A stretch of 64,000 nucleotides of DNA, from NCBI RefSeq assembly GCF_009932355.1, contig NZ_LEKU01000005.1:184984-248983 (forward strand), in the 5' to 3' direction. The translations under genes were made by a program, and so were the position numbers. Shown piece after piece: positions 50,399 to 60,343 of the stretch; the first letter of the stretch is position 1, and the number at the start of each line of letters is the position of its first letter. This DNA comes from Riemerella anatipestifer_E. GTDB lineage: Bacteria > Bacteroidota > Bacteroidia > Flavobacteriales > Weeksellaceae. The notes under the pieces are model-generated. The model worked only from the letters and a program-made list of their open reading frames with translations, had not been told where the DNA came from and did no database searches.

Positions 50399-53251
50399 AT
50401 GAATGTGAAATTAAGGGTGCTTACCGCTGGGGCTGTTTTCTTTATAGGAGCTCAAAGTGTAGTAGCACAAAAAGCGAAAAAAGACAGCATTAAAGAAATT
50501 AAAGAAGTTGTGATTTTAGGTTATGGAAAGACTATGAGTAAGTCAAAATCTAGTACGGCTAGTACTACGGTTACCTCAGACTTGTTGGAAAATCGTCCTA
50601 ATGCTTCTTTTTTGAATTCTGTTCAAGGAACAGCTCCAGGTGTTTCAATTAATTCATCTTCGGGATCTCCAGGTTCGGGAAAAATCAATGTTATGGTTAG
50701 AGGTATGGGGAGTTTAAATGCTTCTACGGATCCTCTTTATGTTATAGATGGATTAATGTCTACTGGGAATGAATTTAGGAATTTGAACCCTAATGACATA
50801 GAGTCAATATCAATTTTAAAAGATGCTCAAGCAACTGCTATATATGGTAACTATGGAGCTAATGGGGTTCTTGTAATTACAACAAAATCAGGGGCTTATA
50901 ACTCGGGTTTAAAAGTTTCTTATGATGCGGTTACTAACTTCTCTACTTTCCCTATGCATAAATATAATTTGGCATCTTCAAGGGAGTTGTTGACAATTCA
51001 GCAGAGGGTAGGTAACGGTTTAGGCTCTACATTAACTCAAAGTCAGATAGATGGTTATGCGGTTAATACAGACTGGAATAAGGAATTCTTTAGAGTTGGG
51101 ATGTCTCAGCAGCATAATTTAGGACTTAGATATGGTGCTAAATTGTTTACTGCATATACATCATTAGGATACTTAGACAGTGAAGGTGTAGTTAAATCTA
51201 CTGATTTTAAGAGATTTACTTTGAGAAGTAACATTAATGGGAAGTCAGAGAACGGTCGTTTTTCTTACAGTGCTCAAATAGGACTTGGGTATTCAAAGAG
51301 AAACCAGTTAGATCAGGAGACCAATACAGGAGTTGCTTACAATACGATACAAAACCCTCTTTATGGAGCGGTTGTTGCACCTACTTATTTAGAACCGTAT
51401 AGATTTACTAACGGACAGGAAATGTATGATGCTATAGGGGCAAATTGGACAGGCAGGGGATCTTGGATATTATCTGATATTATAAACGGAGGTGTTAAAA
51501 ATAGATTTTCCCAAACCTCAGCCATTGTAAATGTAAGTGGATCTTATAAAATCACAGATGATTTAACAGTAACTAATAAAACAGGGGTTAATTATAAGCA
51601 GGATGAGCGTATTTTCGCAAGAGACCCATTTGGTTATTTGTCTGTTGTAGTTGCTAAATCTCAAAAAGCTGCTCATGGAGGATTTGAGTCAATAAATAAT
51701 ACTTTTGACGCAACATTGAATTCAGTTACAAGTTTATTATATGATAAAAAAATTGGAGAACATACCATAGGGTTGGGTGCATATATTGATTATTTAAGAG
51801 GCTTTTACTCTTATAGGTCACAGTATCAGCCTGGATTGAGGCAGTTAGATTGGGCTTTTGGTGCAGGAACGGGATATGTGCCGTTTAATCCAGATACTCC
51901 TGCTTTGTATAGACCTTCAGTCTCAGTTGAAAAAGTTAAGGCAGGGACTCTAGCCTTTATAGGAACATTAGATTATGACTATGCTTCCAGATATGGTGTT
52001 TCAGCAACAGTAAGAAGAGATGCTTCGTATAGATTTGCCGATGGGAGAAAGTGGGCGACTTTCTGGTCAGTATCTGGTAGATGGAATGTCGATAAGGAAG
52101 AGTTTATGGAGGGATCTGTATTCAATATGTTGAAACTAAGAGCTTCTTACGGAACTAACGGTAACCAAAATATAGTGCCTTCATCTAATAATTTCAATGC
52201 CTTATATGCAGGTTCTAATGTCGTAAGAGATGTTTATGAAGGAGGAACGGGTTATCAAAACATACCTGGTTTTTTTGTGGGATTGAAGAATCCTCTTTTA
52301 AGTTGGGAGAGAATAAGTCAAGCTAATATAGGGGTAGATTTCGCTTTGTTTAGGAATAGGATTCAAGGAGCTTTCGACTATTACGAAAAGACTACGTCAG
52401 ACCTATATCTAGATGTGCCTATTTCTGCAGTAAATGCTACCTATCGTATCAAAGGAAATAATGGTAAAATGCAGAACAGAGGTGTTGAAGCAAACTTAAG
52501 AGTTAATGCTATTAAGAAAACAGATTTTAGTCTTTCTGTATTTGCTAACATGGCTTATAATAGAAACAAAATACTAGAGCTTCCAGGAGAAGATTTAACG
52601 AGTAATAATGTTTTTGCTAAAGGAGGACCTGCTTATCAATGGAATCTTTATCGTTATATAGGTGTAAATCCAGATAATGGTGAAGCTTTATTTTTAGATA
52701 AAAATGGTAATAAAACAGAGGCTCCTACAGCAGACGATAGAATTTTAACGGGGAAATCTGCACTTCCTATTTATACTGGAGGCTTTGGTATTGATATAGA
52801 TTATAAAGGATTTTATTTAACGTCATTATTTAGTTACCAAAAAGGAGGTTGGGCTTTTGATAACTTAGCTTCTTGGCTCAATAATCCTAATTACGCAGGT
52901 AATGGGAATAATGTAACTGCAGATATGTTGAATGCATGGACTGTTAATAATAGAAATACAGATATACCGTCATTAACATCTAAAAATTGGAGTTTATCGA
53001 GTTATGATTCTGATAGATTTTTATATAAAACTGATTTTGTGAGATTAAAGAATGTTTCTTTTGGATACAACGTTAAAAAAGAATTGTTAGCGTCTACACC
53101 GTTTAGATCGGTTAAAGTATATGTGATGGGGGAAAACTTAGTTACTTGGACTAAGTGGAAAGGTTTTGATCCAGAACCATTTAATCCTACATCAGCAAGT
53201 GTTTACCCTAACCCTAAAACGTATTCAATAGGATTAAATGTTGAATTTTAA
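50399..53251 (+). CDS. SusC/RagA-type TonB-linked outer-membrane protein
   Basis: 950 residues from ATG 50399 (MNVKLRVLTAGAVFFIGAQSVVAQ signal peptide). There is no carboxypeptidase-like domain; a short N-terminus leads to EVVILGYG, then plug motifs SVQGTAPGVSINSSSGSPGSG, MVRGMGSLNASTDPLYVIDG and SISILKDAQATAIYG. The barrel ends YSIGLNVEF. It pairs with the SusD-like lipoprotein that starts 11 bases downstream to import a large substrate, probably peptide or glycan; no glycoside hydrolase is nearby. Confidence 0.94.
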   Translation: MNVKLRVLTAGAVFFIGAQSVVAQKAKKDSIKEIKEVVILGYGKTMSKSKSSTASTTVTSDLLENRPNASFLNSVQGTAPGVSINSSSGSPGSGKINVMVRGMGSLNASTDPLYVIDGLMSTGNEFRNLNPNDIESISILKDAQATAIYGNYGANGVLVITTKSGAYNSGLKVSYDAVTNFSTFPMHKYNLASSRELLTIQQRVGNGLGSTLTQSQIDGYAVNTDWNKEFFRVGMSQQHNLGLRYGAKLFTAYTSLGYLDSEGVVKSTDFKRFTLRSNINGKSENGRFSYSAQIGLGYSKRNQLDQETNTGVAYNTIQNPLYGAVVAPTYLEPYRFTNGQEMYDAIGANWTGRGSWILSDIINGGVKNRFSQTSAIVNVSGSYKITDDLTVTNKTGVNYKQDERIFARDPFGYLSVVVAKSQKAAHGGFESINNTFDATLNSVTSLLYDKKIGEHTIGLGAYIDYLRGFYSYRSQYQPGLRQLDWAFGAGTGYVPFNPDTPALYRPSVSVEKVKAGTLAFIGTLDYDYASRYGVSATVRRDASYRFADGRKWATFWSVSGRWNVDKEEFMEGSVFNMLKLRASYGTNGNQNIVPSSNNFNALYAGSNVVRDVYEGGTGYQNIPGFFVGLKNPLLSWERISQANIGVDFALFRNRIQGAFDYYEKTTSDLYLDVPISAVNATYRIKGNNGKMQNRGVEANLRVNAIKKTDFSLSVFANMAYNRNKILELPGEDLTSNNVFAKGGPAYQWNLYRYIGVNPDNGEALFLDKNGNKTEAPTADDRILTGKSALPIYTGGFGIDIDYKGFYLTSLFSYQKGGWAFDNLASWLNNPNYAGNGNNVTADMLNAWTVNNRNTDIPSLTSKNWSLSSYDSDRFLYKTDFVRLKNVSFGYNVKKELLASTPFRSVKVYVMGENLVTWTKWKGFDPEPFNPTSASVYPNPKTYSIGLNVEF

Positions 53252-53262
53252 AAAAAAAGAAA

Positions 53263-54822
53263 ATGAAAAGAAGAATAATTAGAATAAGTGCTATTGCACT
53301 ATTATCAGTTGTTTCAGTATCTACTATTAATAGCTGTAGAGATGCTATTGATATTGTTCAAGATGGAGAGGTTAATGATAACCTATTCTATACTAGTGTA
53401 GCCAATATGGATGCTTATCTGAAGGGAGGGGTTTATATGAACTATGAGCCTGCGTCTGCTATTTATGCTACTTCTGTATTAACAGATGAAGTTAAGCCAG
53501 GGTCAGGATCTGGAGGTCAACAGTATGATTTACACAGGTATTATATTACTTCCGCTGATGGCTTGGTATCTTCTACTTGGATATCAAATTACAGGGTAAT
53601 CAATAACTGTAATAGGTTGATTGAAGGTTCAAAAAAAGTAACACCATCTAGTTCTGAATTGGCTAGCTATAATCAGATTTTAGCTGAAGCTAGAGTACTT
53701 AGAGCTTTATCTTATTTACAATTGCAAACTTATTTTTCAGAGAATATGCAAGATGATAATGCTTTAGGCGTTATTATAGTTGATGGTGTACCTACTGCTG
53801 ATACTAAAAAACAAAGAAGTATTAACAAGGATGTTTATAATTTAATTAATTCTGATCTTGATTATGCAGAGCAGTACCTCCCACAGTCTAGTCGTTATTA
53901 TGCTAGTAAGAATTTGGTAAGTGCTATCAGAGCTAGATTAAATTTATATAGAGGGAAATACGCTGAAGCAAAAGTTGCTGCTTTGGAGGTATTATCTAAG
54001 TCAGGTTTAAGTTTAACTAATGCACTGCCTGCATCTGGATTAGGTAGTTTGGTTGCTGGTAGCACAGAGTGGAATACTGCTTTCTACAAAGAACCATCTT
54101 TTAGCCCATACAGAAATATATGGAATGATACTGATCAAGGTGAGGTAATTTTTGCTGCTTCTAGACCTGTTTCAGGATCAGGGACGAATCTTGCTGCTAG
54201 CTACAACCTTAATCAGTCTAATTTAAGTGGTACCCCTATGTGGGCAATGGGAAGAAATTTATTTAATATTCTTGATAAAACTGAAGGTGATATTAGGAGG
54301 TATACTTACGTTGATCCGACATCTAAAATAGATCCTAACTATGCTACTTCATCCTCTCCTATACAGTCTGATCAGTTGATTATTGATAAATATCCGGGAA
54401 AATCTACTGCTCCGTTAAGGAATGATGTTAAGGTATTTAGACTATCTGAAATGTATTTTATTTTGGCTGAATGTGCTGTAGCAGAAAATGATTTTGCTCT
54501 TGCTAAGAGTTATATTCAGAAAGTTAGAGAAAGTAGAAACTATTTAGGAAAGGCTATTACGCCTACTTATACTTCTTCTACTCAAGCTTTGGCTGATATA
54601 CTTAAAGAGAGAAGAGTAGAGTTAGCTTTTGAGGGACATCGTTATATAGATCTTAAACGTTTGGCTGCTAAAGCAGGTGTTACTATGGACAGAAACGAGA
54701 CAGATGATATAGTACCTGTTTCTAATTTGGAGAATGGTAGTTATAAATATACTTTCCCTATACCTATGTCAGAGATAGCTGGTAATCCAAATATACAGCA
54801 GAACTCAGGGTATGCTAACTAA
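53263..54822 (+). CDS. SusD/RagB-type nutrient-binding lipoprotein
   Basis: 519 residues. Lipobox INSC with C25 after the signal sequence. TPR-like helical fold typical of SusD: VINNCNRLIEGSKKV, LAEARVLRALSYLQLQTYF, FRLSEMYFILAECAVAEND, LADILKERRVELAFEGHRYIDLKRLA. It forms the lid over the SusC barrel on the cell surface. It shares the operon with SusC; the hairpin at 54859-54885 ends this transcript. Confidence 0.94.
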   Translation: MKRRIIRISAIALLSVVSVSTINSCRDAIDIVQDGEVNDNLFYTSVANMDAYLKGGVYMNYEPASAIYATSVLTDEVKPGSGSGGQQYDLHRYYITSADGLVSSTWISNYRVINNCNRLIEGSKKVTPSSSELASYNQILAEARVLRALSYLQLQTYFSENMQDDNALGVIIVDGVPTADTKKQRSINKDVYNLINSDLDYAEQYLPQSSRYYASKNLVSAIRARLNLYRGKYAEAKVAALEVLSKSGLSLTNALPASGLGSLVAGSTEWNTAFYKEPSFSPYRNIWNDTDQGEVIFAASRPVSGSGTNLAASYNLNQSNLSGTPMWAMGRNLFNILDKTEGDIRRYTYVDPTSKIDPNYATSSSPIQSDQLIIDKYPGKSTAPLRNDVKVFRLSEMYFILAECAVAENDFALAKSYIQKVRESRNYLGKAITPTYTSSTQALADILKERRVELAFEGHRYIDLKRLAAKAGVTMDRNETDDIVPVSNLENGSYKYTFPIPMSEIAGNPNIQQNSGYAN

Positions 54823-54851
54823 AAGCATATGATTTAATCACATAAATTACA

Positions 54852-54859
54852 TACCTTTG
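54852..54859 (+). promoter_or_regulatory. -7 element of the putative porin gene
   Basis: TACCTTTG matches TAnnTTTG and ends 17 bases before the ATG. It abuts the hairpin at 54859. Confidence 0.6.
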
Positions 54860-54894
54860 TACCTCATAAAAACTTTATGAGGTACATTTTTTTT
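54859..54894 (+). terminator. Terminator of susCD overlapping the porin start codon
   Basis: Perfect 12-bp inverted repeat GTACCTCATAAA (54859-54870) / TTTATGAGGTAC (54874-54885), loop AAC, then A and a run of eight T (54887-54894). The porin ATG (54877) lies in the 3' arm and the T run codes for residues 4-6. Confidence 0.75.
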
Positions 54895-56778
54895 ATAGTA
54901 GTGTTATTGGCTTCTACTTGGTTAAAAGCACAAGAAAAATCGGGAGATAAGATAAAGCAAGATTCATTAGTTATAGATAGAGGCGGAAAAGACTCTGTTA
55001 AAGTCTTTATTCCTACTATTCAAGATTATAGATATAAGGTGCAATTTGGGCAGTATCAAGTGTTTGATACGGTGTTTAGTATAGATAAATATCATCAATT
55101 TACCCAATATAACAATAGAGATGTTTTTGGTAAGGTGCCATTTGCTAATGTGGGAGCAGGTTTTCAAGATTTAGTGTATTCCGTTAACTCAGAGGAGAAT
55201 TTAACTCTTTTGCCAACTAATAAATCACACTTCATACAAGGTATTCAAGATATATGCTATTATGATGTTAAAACGCCTACTACGGCTTTTGTTTACCATA
55301 ATGGTGTGGGAAATGGGGGAACTCTAAAATCTACCTATACTCAAAATATTGGGAAGGATTTCAATTTTGCGTTGGATTATACGGGGCTTAGGTCCCAAGG
55401 GTTTTATAGAAGAAGTTTGACCTCTAGTAATAATTTTACAGTTTCGGCACGGTTTCAGTCTAGAAATCAAAAATATCAAGCTTATGCTCATTTTACGCAT
55501 CAGAATGTTAATGCAGAGGAATATGGAGGTATTGTGAGCTTGGATAATTTCCTTAACGATACCCGATTTAAAAATAGAAATAATCTCGAAGTTAATCTCA
55601 CAAGTTCTGATTCTAGATTTTCATATAGAAGGTATTATTACAGCCACGAATTTCGTCCGTTTTCTTCGGAGCGTTTTCCGTTTAAGTTAAGGCATAGCAT
55701 TTTTCATCAAGGTAATAAATACTATTTTAAACAATCTAGTGTAGAAAGTTATTTTCAGCAAAGAGGTGGCAGTGTATTAACAGAGATGTCTTTGGTAAAT
55801 AAAAAATATTCTGAGAACTTAAGTAATACAATAAGTTTACTTTGGGATAACGAAAAATTTAAACTAGATGCAGGTATTAGGCATCAAAGTATCAGTTTGG
55901 GTACGGGTAACGCCCAGTTTGATATTTATAAAGAAAATAGGCTAGGAGCGGTTGGGAATTTAGACATCAACCTTTGGGATAAACTGAAGTTGCAGTCTTT
56001 CTTAGAAATCTCTAGAGGCGCTGTTTTTGGAAATTATTTAAAAACAACCAATCACTTAAAGTTAGAGCCTATTGAGGGTTATTTCTTAGATGCTAAAGCT
56101 AACTTCCAGTCGGTAGCGCCAAGTTTTAACTATTTGGTAAATGCTTCGCTTTATCCTAATTTCAATTATCAGTGGCAAGATTTCAAAAATCAAAATATTC
56201 TAGAAATTGGTGGAACTTTAGGCTTGAAATGGTTTGATGCAAAAGTATCAGCCAATTATTTTAGGATAGACCAAATGGCTTATTTTAATGAGTTGTATCA
56301 GCCTAAGCAAAGTTCGGCTTCGGTTAATATTTCTCAGATTGGTGGAGAAGCTCTGTTTAAGTATGGTAAATTTAACTTTAATCCAAATCTTTTATTTCAG
56401 GCGGTTCTCAATAATAAAGATTTGTTGCCTTTGCCACATTTTGTAGGAAGACTCAATTTCTACTATCAAACACCAGCCTTTAAAAAAGCGGCAGAATTAC
56501 AGACGGGTATTCAAGTATATTATTTTTCAAAGTTCAACTCTAGAGAATACGCTCCTGTACTTAACGAATTTGTGTTGCCGTCTGCCTCTGCTCATAGCAT
56601 AGGAGGGCAACCTATTGCTTCGGCTTATTTTAATATGAAAGTGAAAAGAATGCTCATTTATGCAGAAGCACAGCACTTTAATACTACATTTATGAAAAAT
56701 AGGTCATATACAGCGCCATATTTTCCTATTTCTGATTTTAGGCTTAATTTAGGTGTAGTTTGGTATCTTTTTTACTAA
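54877..56778 (+). CDS. Putative porin, outer-membrane beta barrel
   Basis: 633 residues. Signal peptide MRYIFFIVVLLASTWLKAQ, a short linker, then a barrel of long alternating strands (FNFALDYTGLRSQGFYRRSLTSSNNFTVSARF, FKLDAGIRHQSISLGTGNAQFDIY) ending FRLNLGVVWYLFY. It is the family named putative porin in Flavobacteriia; what it conducts is unknown. Its start codon is inside a perfect hairpin, so translation or transcription may be controlled there. bshC follows after 9 bases. Confidence 0.82.
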   Translation: MRYIFFIVVLLASTWLKAQEKSGDKIKQDSLVIDRGGKDSVKVFIPTIQDYRYKVQFGQYQVFDTVFSIDKYHQFTQYNNRDVFGKVPFANVGAGFQDLVYSVNSEENLTLLPTNKSHFIQGIQDICYYDVKTPTTAFVYHNGVGNGGTLKSTYTQNIGKDFNFALDYTGLRSQGFYRRSLTSSNNFTVSARFQSRNQKYQAYAHFTHQNVNAEEYGGIVSLDNFLNDTRFKNRNNLEVNLTSSDSRFSYRRYYYSHEFRPFSSERFPFKLRHSIFHQGNKYYFKQSSVESYFQQRGGSVLTEMSLVNKKYSENLSNTISLLWDNEKFKLDAGIRHQSISLGTGNAQFDIYKENRLGAVGNLDINLWDKLKLQSFLEISRGAVFGNYLKTTNHLKLEPIEGYFLDAKANFQSVAPSFNYLVNASLYPNFNYQWQDFKNQNILEIGGTLGLKWFDAKVSANYFRIDQMAYFNELYQPKQSSASVNISQIGGEALFKYGKFNFNPNLLFQAVLNNKDLLPLPHFVGRLNFYYQTPAFKKAAELQTGIQVYYFSKFNSREYAPVLNEFVLPSASAHSIGGQPIASAYFNMKVKRMLIYAEAQHFNTTFMKNRSYTAPYFPISDFRLNLGVVWYLFY

Positions 56779-56787
56779 ATTTGAAGT

Positions 56788-58368
56788 ATGAAAACGCTTA
56801 TTCCATTTCAGGAGATAGAGGCAATCCCTAAGCTGATTAGGGATTTTTTAGATGATAAAATAGAGGATTTTAAACCGTATTCATTTAATATTACCAACAT
56901 AGTTGATAAGATAGAGGCTAAATCCCAAACATTTTCTAATGAAAAAAGAGAAGTTTTAGTTAAAGTCATTCAAGAGCAATATGAAGGTATTGAGCTTTCT
57001 CCATCACAAAAGGAGAATTTGGAAGCTTTACTAAAAGAAAATACATTTACCATCACTACAGGTCATCAGCTTAATTTGTTTACAGGACCTGTGTTTTTTA
57101 TTTATAAGATTTTACAGACAATTAAAACGAGTGTTTATCTTAAAGAACAATTTCCTGAAAAACATTTTGTTCCTATTTTTTGGATGGCTACGGAAGACCA
57201 CGATTTTGATGAAATCAATCACTTCAGGACAGATGAAAATTACTACGAGATAGAAGGCGTACAAGGTGGAGCGGTAGGTAGAATTAAGTTGGAAACTAAC
57301 GCATTTTTGGAACAATTTAAAAAGGAAATGGAGAGTTTCCCTTTTGGAAAAGAGCTTGTTGGTTGGCTAGAGGAAGCTTATGGTGTGGGGCATACACTAT
57401 CGCAATCTATAAGGATTTTAGCTCAAAAATTATTTGCAGACTACGGACTTTTACTCATAGATGGTGATGATAAGGCTTTGAAATTGCAAATGTCCTCCGC
57501 TTTTAGAGAAGAACTTTTTTCTCAAAAACTATACAACGAAACCAAGCAAAGGATAGCGTATTTATCACAAACATACTCTAAAGTGCAGGTGAATCCTAGA
57601 GAAATCAATTTGTTTTACCTTACGGACAAACGCCAAAGGATAGAAAGAGAAGGTAACTCATTTAAAGTGATAGACACCCAAAAGGTATTTACGGAGCAAG
57701 AAATTTTGGAGGAGTTGCAGAACTTTCCTGAAAGATTTAGCCCTAATGCTTTGATGAGACCTGTGTATCAGGAGACAGTGTTGCCTAATATCGCTTATAT
57801 AGGCGGAAATGCAGAGATAATGTATTGGCTAGAGTTGGTAGATTATTTCAAAAGTATAGGGTTAGAGTTTCCAGTTTTAATACCACGCCATTCATTCACT
57901 TTTATTGATGAAAAAACTTTTGCTAAAATTGATAAGTTAGGGTTTAGTGTTAAGGATTTTTTCAATGATTATCAGAGAATGTTTGGAGAAAAACTATTGA
58001 AAAATTCTACTTTACTGCCTACTATTGATGAGAAAGAAAAATTACTAAAGCAAGGTTTTGATGAACTGAAAGAAAAAGCCCGACAGACAGAGGTTACTTT
58101 CTTTAACCTTGTGGAAGCAGAACAGAAGCGTCAGCTAAAATCTTATCAAAAAATGAGAACCCGTCTGTTAAAAGCAGAAAAGAAAAAAAATCAAGATTTG
58201 TTAGAACGATTGAATTTGCTCGCTGAAAAGATAAATCCTAATGCTAAATGGCAGGAAAGACAATATAATTTTAGCGTATTTTACAGAGGTTTAGGTAGAA
58301 AATGGTTGGATATCTGTTTAGAAGAAATGCCTGTGGATAAGTCGGTAATGTTAGTGTTAGCTATTTAA
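56788..58368 (+). CDS. bshC: Bacillithiol biosynthesis cysteine-adding enzyme
   Basis: 526 residues. The signature TTGHQLNLFTGPVFFIYKILQTI (about 90-112), PIFWMATEDHDFDEINHF and the long coiled-coil C-terminal part (about 400-500, KARQTEVTFFNLVEAEQKRQLKSYQKMRTRLLKAEKKK) are typical. BshC adds cysteine to glucosaminyl malate, finishing the redox buffer bacillithiol. It follows the porin by 9 bases and is presumably co-transcribed. Confidence 0.95.
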   Translation: MKTLIPFQEIEAIPKLIRDFLDDKIEDFKPYSFNITNIVDKIEAKSQTFSNEKREVLVKVIQEQYEGIELSPSQKENLEALLKENTFTITTGHQLNLFTGPVFFIYKILQTIKTSVYLKEQFPEKHFVPIFWMATEDHDFDEINHFRTDENYYEIEGVQGGAVGRIKLETNAFLEQFKKEMESFPFGKELVGWLEEAYGVGHTLSQSIRILAQKLFADYGLLLIDGDDKALKLQMSSAFREELFSQKLYNETKQRIAYLSQTYSKVQVNPREINLFYLTDKRQRIEREGNSFKVIDTQKVFTEQEILEELQNFPERFSPNALMRPVYQETVLPNIAYIGGNAEIMYWLELVDYFKSIGLEFPVLIPRHSFTFIDEKTFAKIDKLGFSVKDFFNDYQRMFGEKLLKNSTLLPTIDEKEKLLKQGFDELKEKARQTEVTFFNLVEAEQKRQLKSYQKMRTRLLKAEKKKNQDLLERLNLLAEKINPNAKWQERQYNFSVFYRGLGRKWLDICLEEMPVDKSVMLVLAI

Positions 58369-58379
58369 TTGGAAAAATG

Positions 58380-58387
58380 TATTTTTG
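58380..58387 (+). promoter_or_regulatory. -7 element of the LysM/PBP1 gene
   Basis: TATTTTTG matches TAnnTTTG and ends 18 bases before the ATG. No good -33 element is visible. Confidence 0.5.
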
Positions 58388-58405
58388 CAATCTAGTTTAT
58401 AAACA

Positions 58406-60301
58406 ATGAAAAAAATATTAATTGCTCCCATATTTTTAATGAGTTTCTTTTTACAGGCACAAACGCACACGGTAGCCGAGAAAGAGACGCCGTACTCTAT
58501 CTCCAGAAAGTACGGTTTATCTATAAAAGAACTTTACGAACTTAATCCTGAAATAAAGGATGGAGCCATTAAGATAGGGCAAACCCTTAATATTGGTAAA
58601 AAGTCAGCTGGGCAAAGACAAAAAGTAGTGGCTGCTTCTAAGGAAGTTCAGCTGGGTAAAATTGTACTTAAGCCAAAACAAACTTTATATAGTTTAATCC
58701 GCCAGTACCATATTACGGAAACGGAGGTTAGAAAACTGAATCCAAATTTAGAAATGAAGATAGGAGAGGAAGTGGTATTGCCTTTGGATAAAATCACTAA
58801 ATACGGAGCATCAGAATTAGTAACTACTTCTACTGTTAAAGAAGTTGCTACTCCAACCACAACACAGGAAAATTCGTCTGTGGAAAAAACAGCAAAGGCT
58901 TTATCCGAAGGAGAATACGAGGTGCAGGCTAAGGATAACTACTATCGCATTACAAGACAATTTGGAATCAGTAAGAAAGACCTTTTTGCACTTAATCCAG
59001 GTTTAGAAGAGAATGGCTTGAAAGTAGGGGAAGTTATTAAAGTGAAACACCCAAGTGTCGCTAACTCTACTGAGAAAATAAAACCAGATTTTTCAGAAAC
59101 TAAAAAGGTAGTTCCTTCCCAAGAAGATTATATTACCTATACCGTTCAGGCAGGTGATACTGTTTTTGGTATCCTTAACAAGTATGATTTGGATTTAGAT
59201 CAACTCTTAGAACTTAATCCTCAAATTTCAGAGGGCTTAAAACCAGGGATGGTTCTTAAAATAAAAAAGTTCAATAAAGCCTATGTTAAGAAGAATACTA
59301 ACGCACTTAAAGTGGTATTGATGTTGCCATTTGGCTTTGATACAGGAGATTCTAAATATAGAGGGCTTGCAACGGATTTCCTTATGGGAGCTAAGTTAGC
59401 TGTAGAGATGAATGCTAAAAAGGGGCAAGAGCTAGATTTTAATATCATAGATGCAGGTAACGAAAAAGCATTCAAGAAAAATTTAATCCAAATAGACCAG
59501 TCTAATACCGATTTAATTATTGGACCTTTATTTAAATCTAATGTATTGGAGGTTTTAGACTATGTTAAAGATACTCAAATTCCTATAGTAGCTCCTTTTG
59601 CAAACAGCGAGGAGATGTATGGTTTTGGTAATTTAATTATAGCTGAAACGGATAAAACCATCTATGCTGATAGGATTGTAAAAGAGGTTAAAGAGGTCTT
59701 TTCTAACCAAAAAATTTATATCGTGGCTGGAGATGACACGACTAATGCAAACTACATAAAGGCAGGATTAGATAGGTCGTTAAGAAAAGCAGAGGTTATT
59801 ATAGTGGATAATGCGTCTAAGATAGAGCTAGAGCAAAATATGATGACAGGTCAAAGTTCTCCAGTAATAGCAATTTTGGCGAGTGATGATGACGGTGTGG
59901 GTAATGCTTTTGCTTCTAAAATCATTGGTTTGTCTAAGGATACTAAAGGGATCAAAGCCTTTAGTATGTTCTATGTGGCTGCTTTTGATAAAAAAGTAGA
60001 TGAGCTAAGTCAAGCTAATTTGGTGTATATAATGGATAGGAAAATCAATTCAGAAGGAAGTTTTGAAAAAGAAGTCTTAGCGGCATATAAAGCCAAATAT
60101 TGTAAAACACCTTCTAAATATGCTATAGTGGGGTTTGATATTGTTAATGATATGCTCTCAAGAGAAAATAAAAAAGGAGAAATCTTTAAACAAATGGGAC
60201 AAGCCCAAACTCAGCTAGCTACAAAATTTGAATTCCAAAGAGTAAAACCAAATGGTGCCTATGTAAATGTAGGTTACCGTGTAGTAAGACTTTTACCATA
60301 A
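58406..60301 (+). CDS. LysM-repeat protein with periplasmic-binding-protein-like domain
   Basis: 631 residues: signal peptide (FFLQAQT), then four LysM domains (HTVAEKETPYSISRKYGLS; LKPKQTLYSLIRQYHIT; VQAKDNYYRITRQFGIS; YTVQAGDTVFGILNKYDLD), each ending in LNP-type loops, then from about residue 300 a type-1 periplasmic-binding-like domain (VVLMLPFGFD...DLIIGPLFKSNVLEVLDYVK). LysM binds murein; the fusion is characteristic of Bacteroidota. A role in linking murein status to a bound signal is an inference. Confidence 0.88.
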   Translation: MKKILIAPIFLMSFFLQAQTHTVAEKETPYSISRKYGLSIKELYELNPEIKDGAIKIGQTLNIGKKSAGQRQKVVAASKEVQLGKIVLKPKQTLYSLIRQYHITETEVRKLNPNLEMKIGEEVVLPLDKITKYGASELVTTSTVKEVATPTTTQENSSVEKTAKALSEGEYEVQAKDNYYRITRQFGISKKDLFALNPGLEENGLKVGEVIKVKHPSVANSTEKIKPDFSETKKVVPSQEDYITYTVQAGDTVFGILNKYDLDLDQLLELNPQISEGLKPGMVLKIKKFNKAYVKKNTNALKVVLMLPFGFDTGDSKYRGLATDFLMGAKLAVEMNAKKGQELDFNIIDAGNEKAFKKNLIQIDQSNTDLIIGPLFKSNVLEVLDYVKDTQIPIVAPFANSEEMYGFGNLIIAETDKTIYADRIVKEVKEVFSNQKIYIVAGDDTTNANYIKAGLDRSLRKAEVIIVDNASKIELEQNMMTGQSSPVIAILASDDDGVGNAFASKIIGLSKDTKGIKAFSMFYVAAFDKKVDELSQANLVYIMDRKINSEGSFEKEVLAAYKAKYCKTPSKYAIVGFDIVNDMLSRENKKGEIFKQMGQAQTQLATKFEFQRVKPNGAYVNVGYRVVRLLP

Positions 60302-60343
60302 ATTAAATAAGAAATTAAAGAGATAATCTTTGAAAAAATAAGT

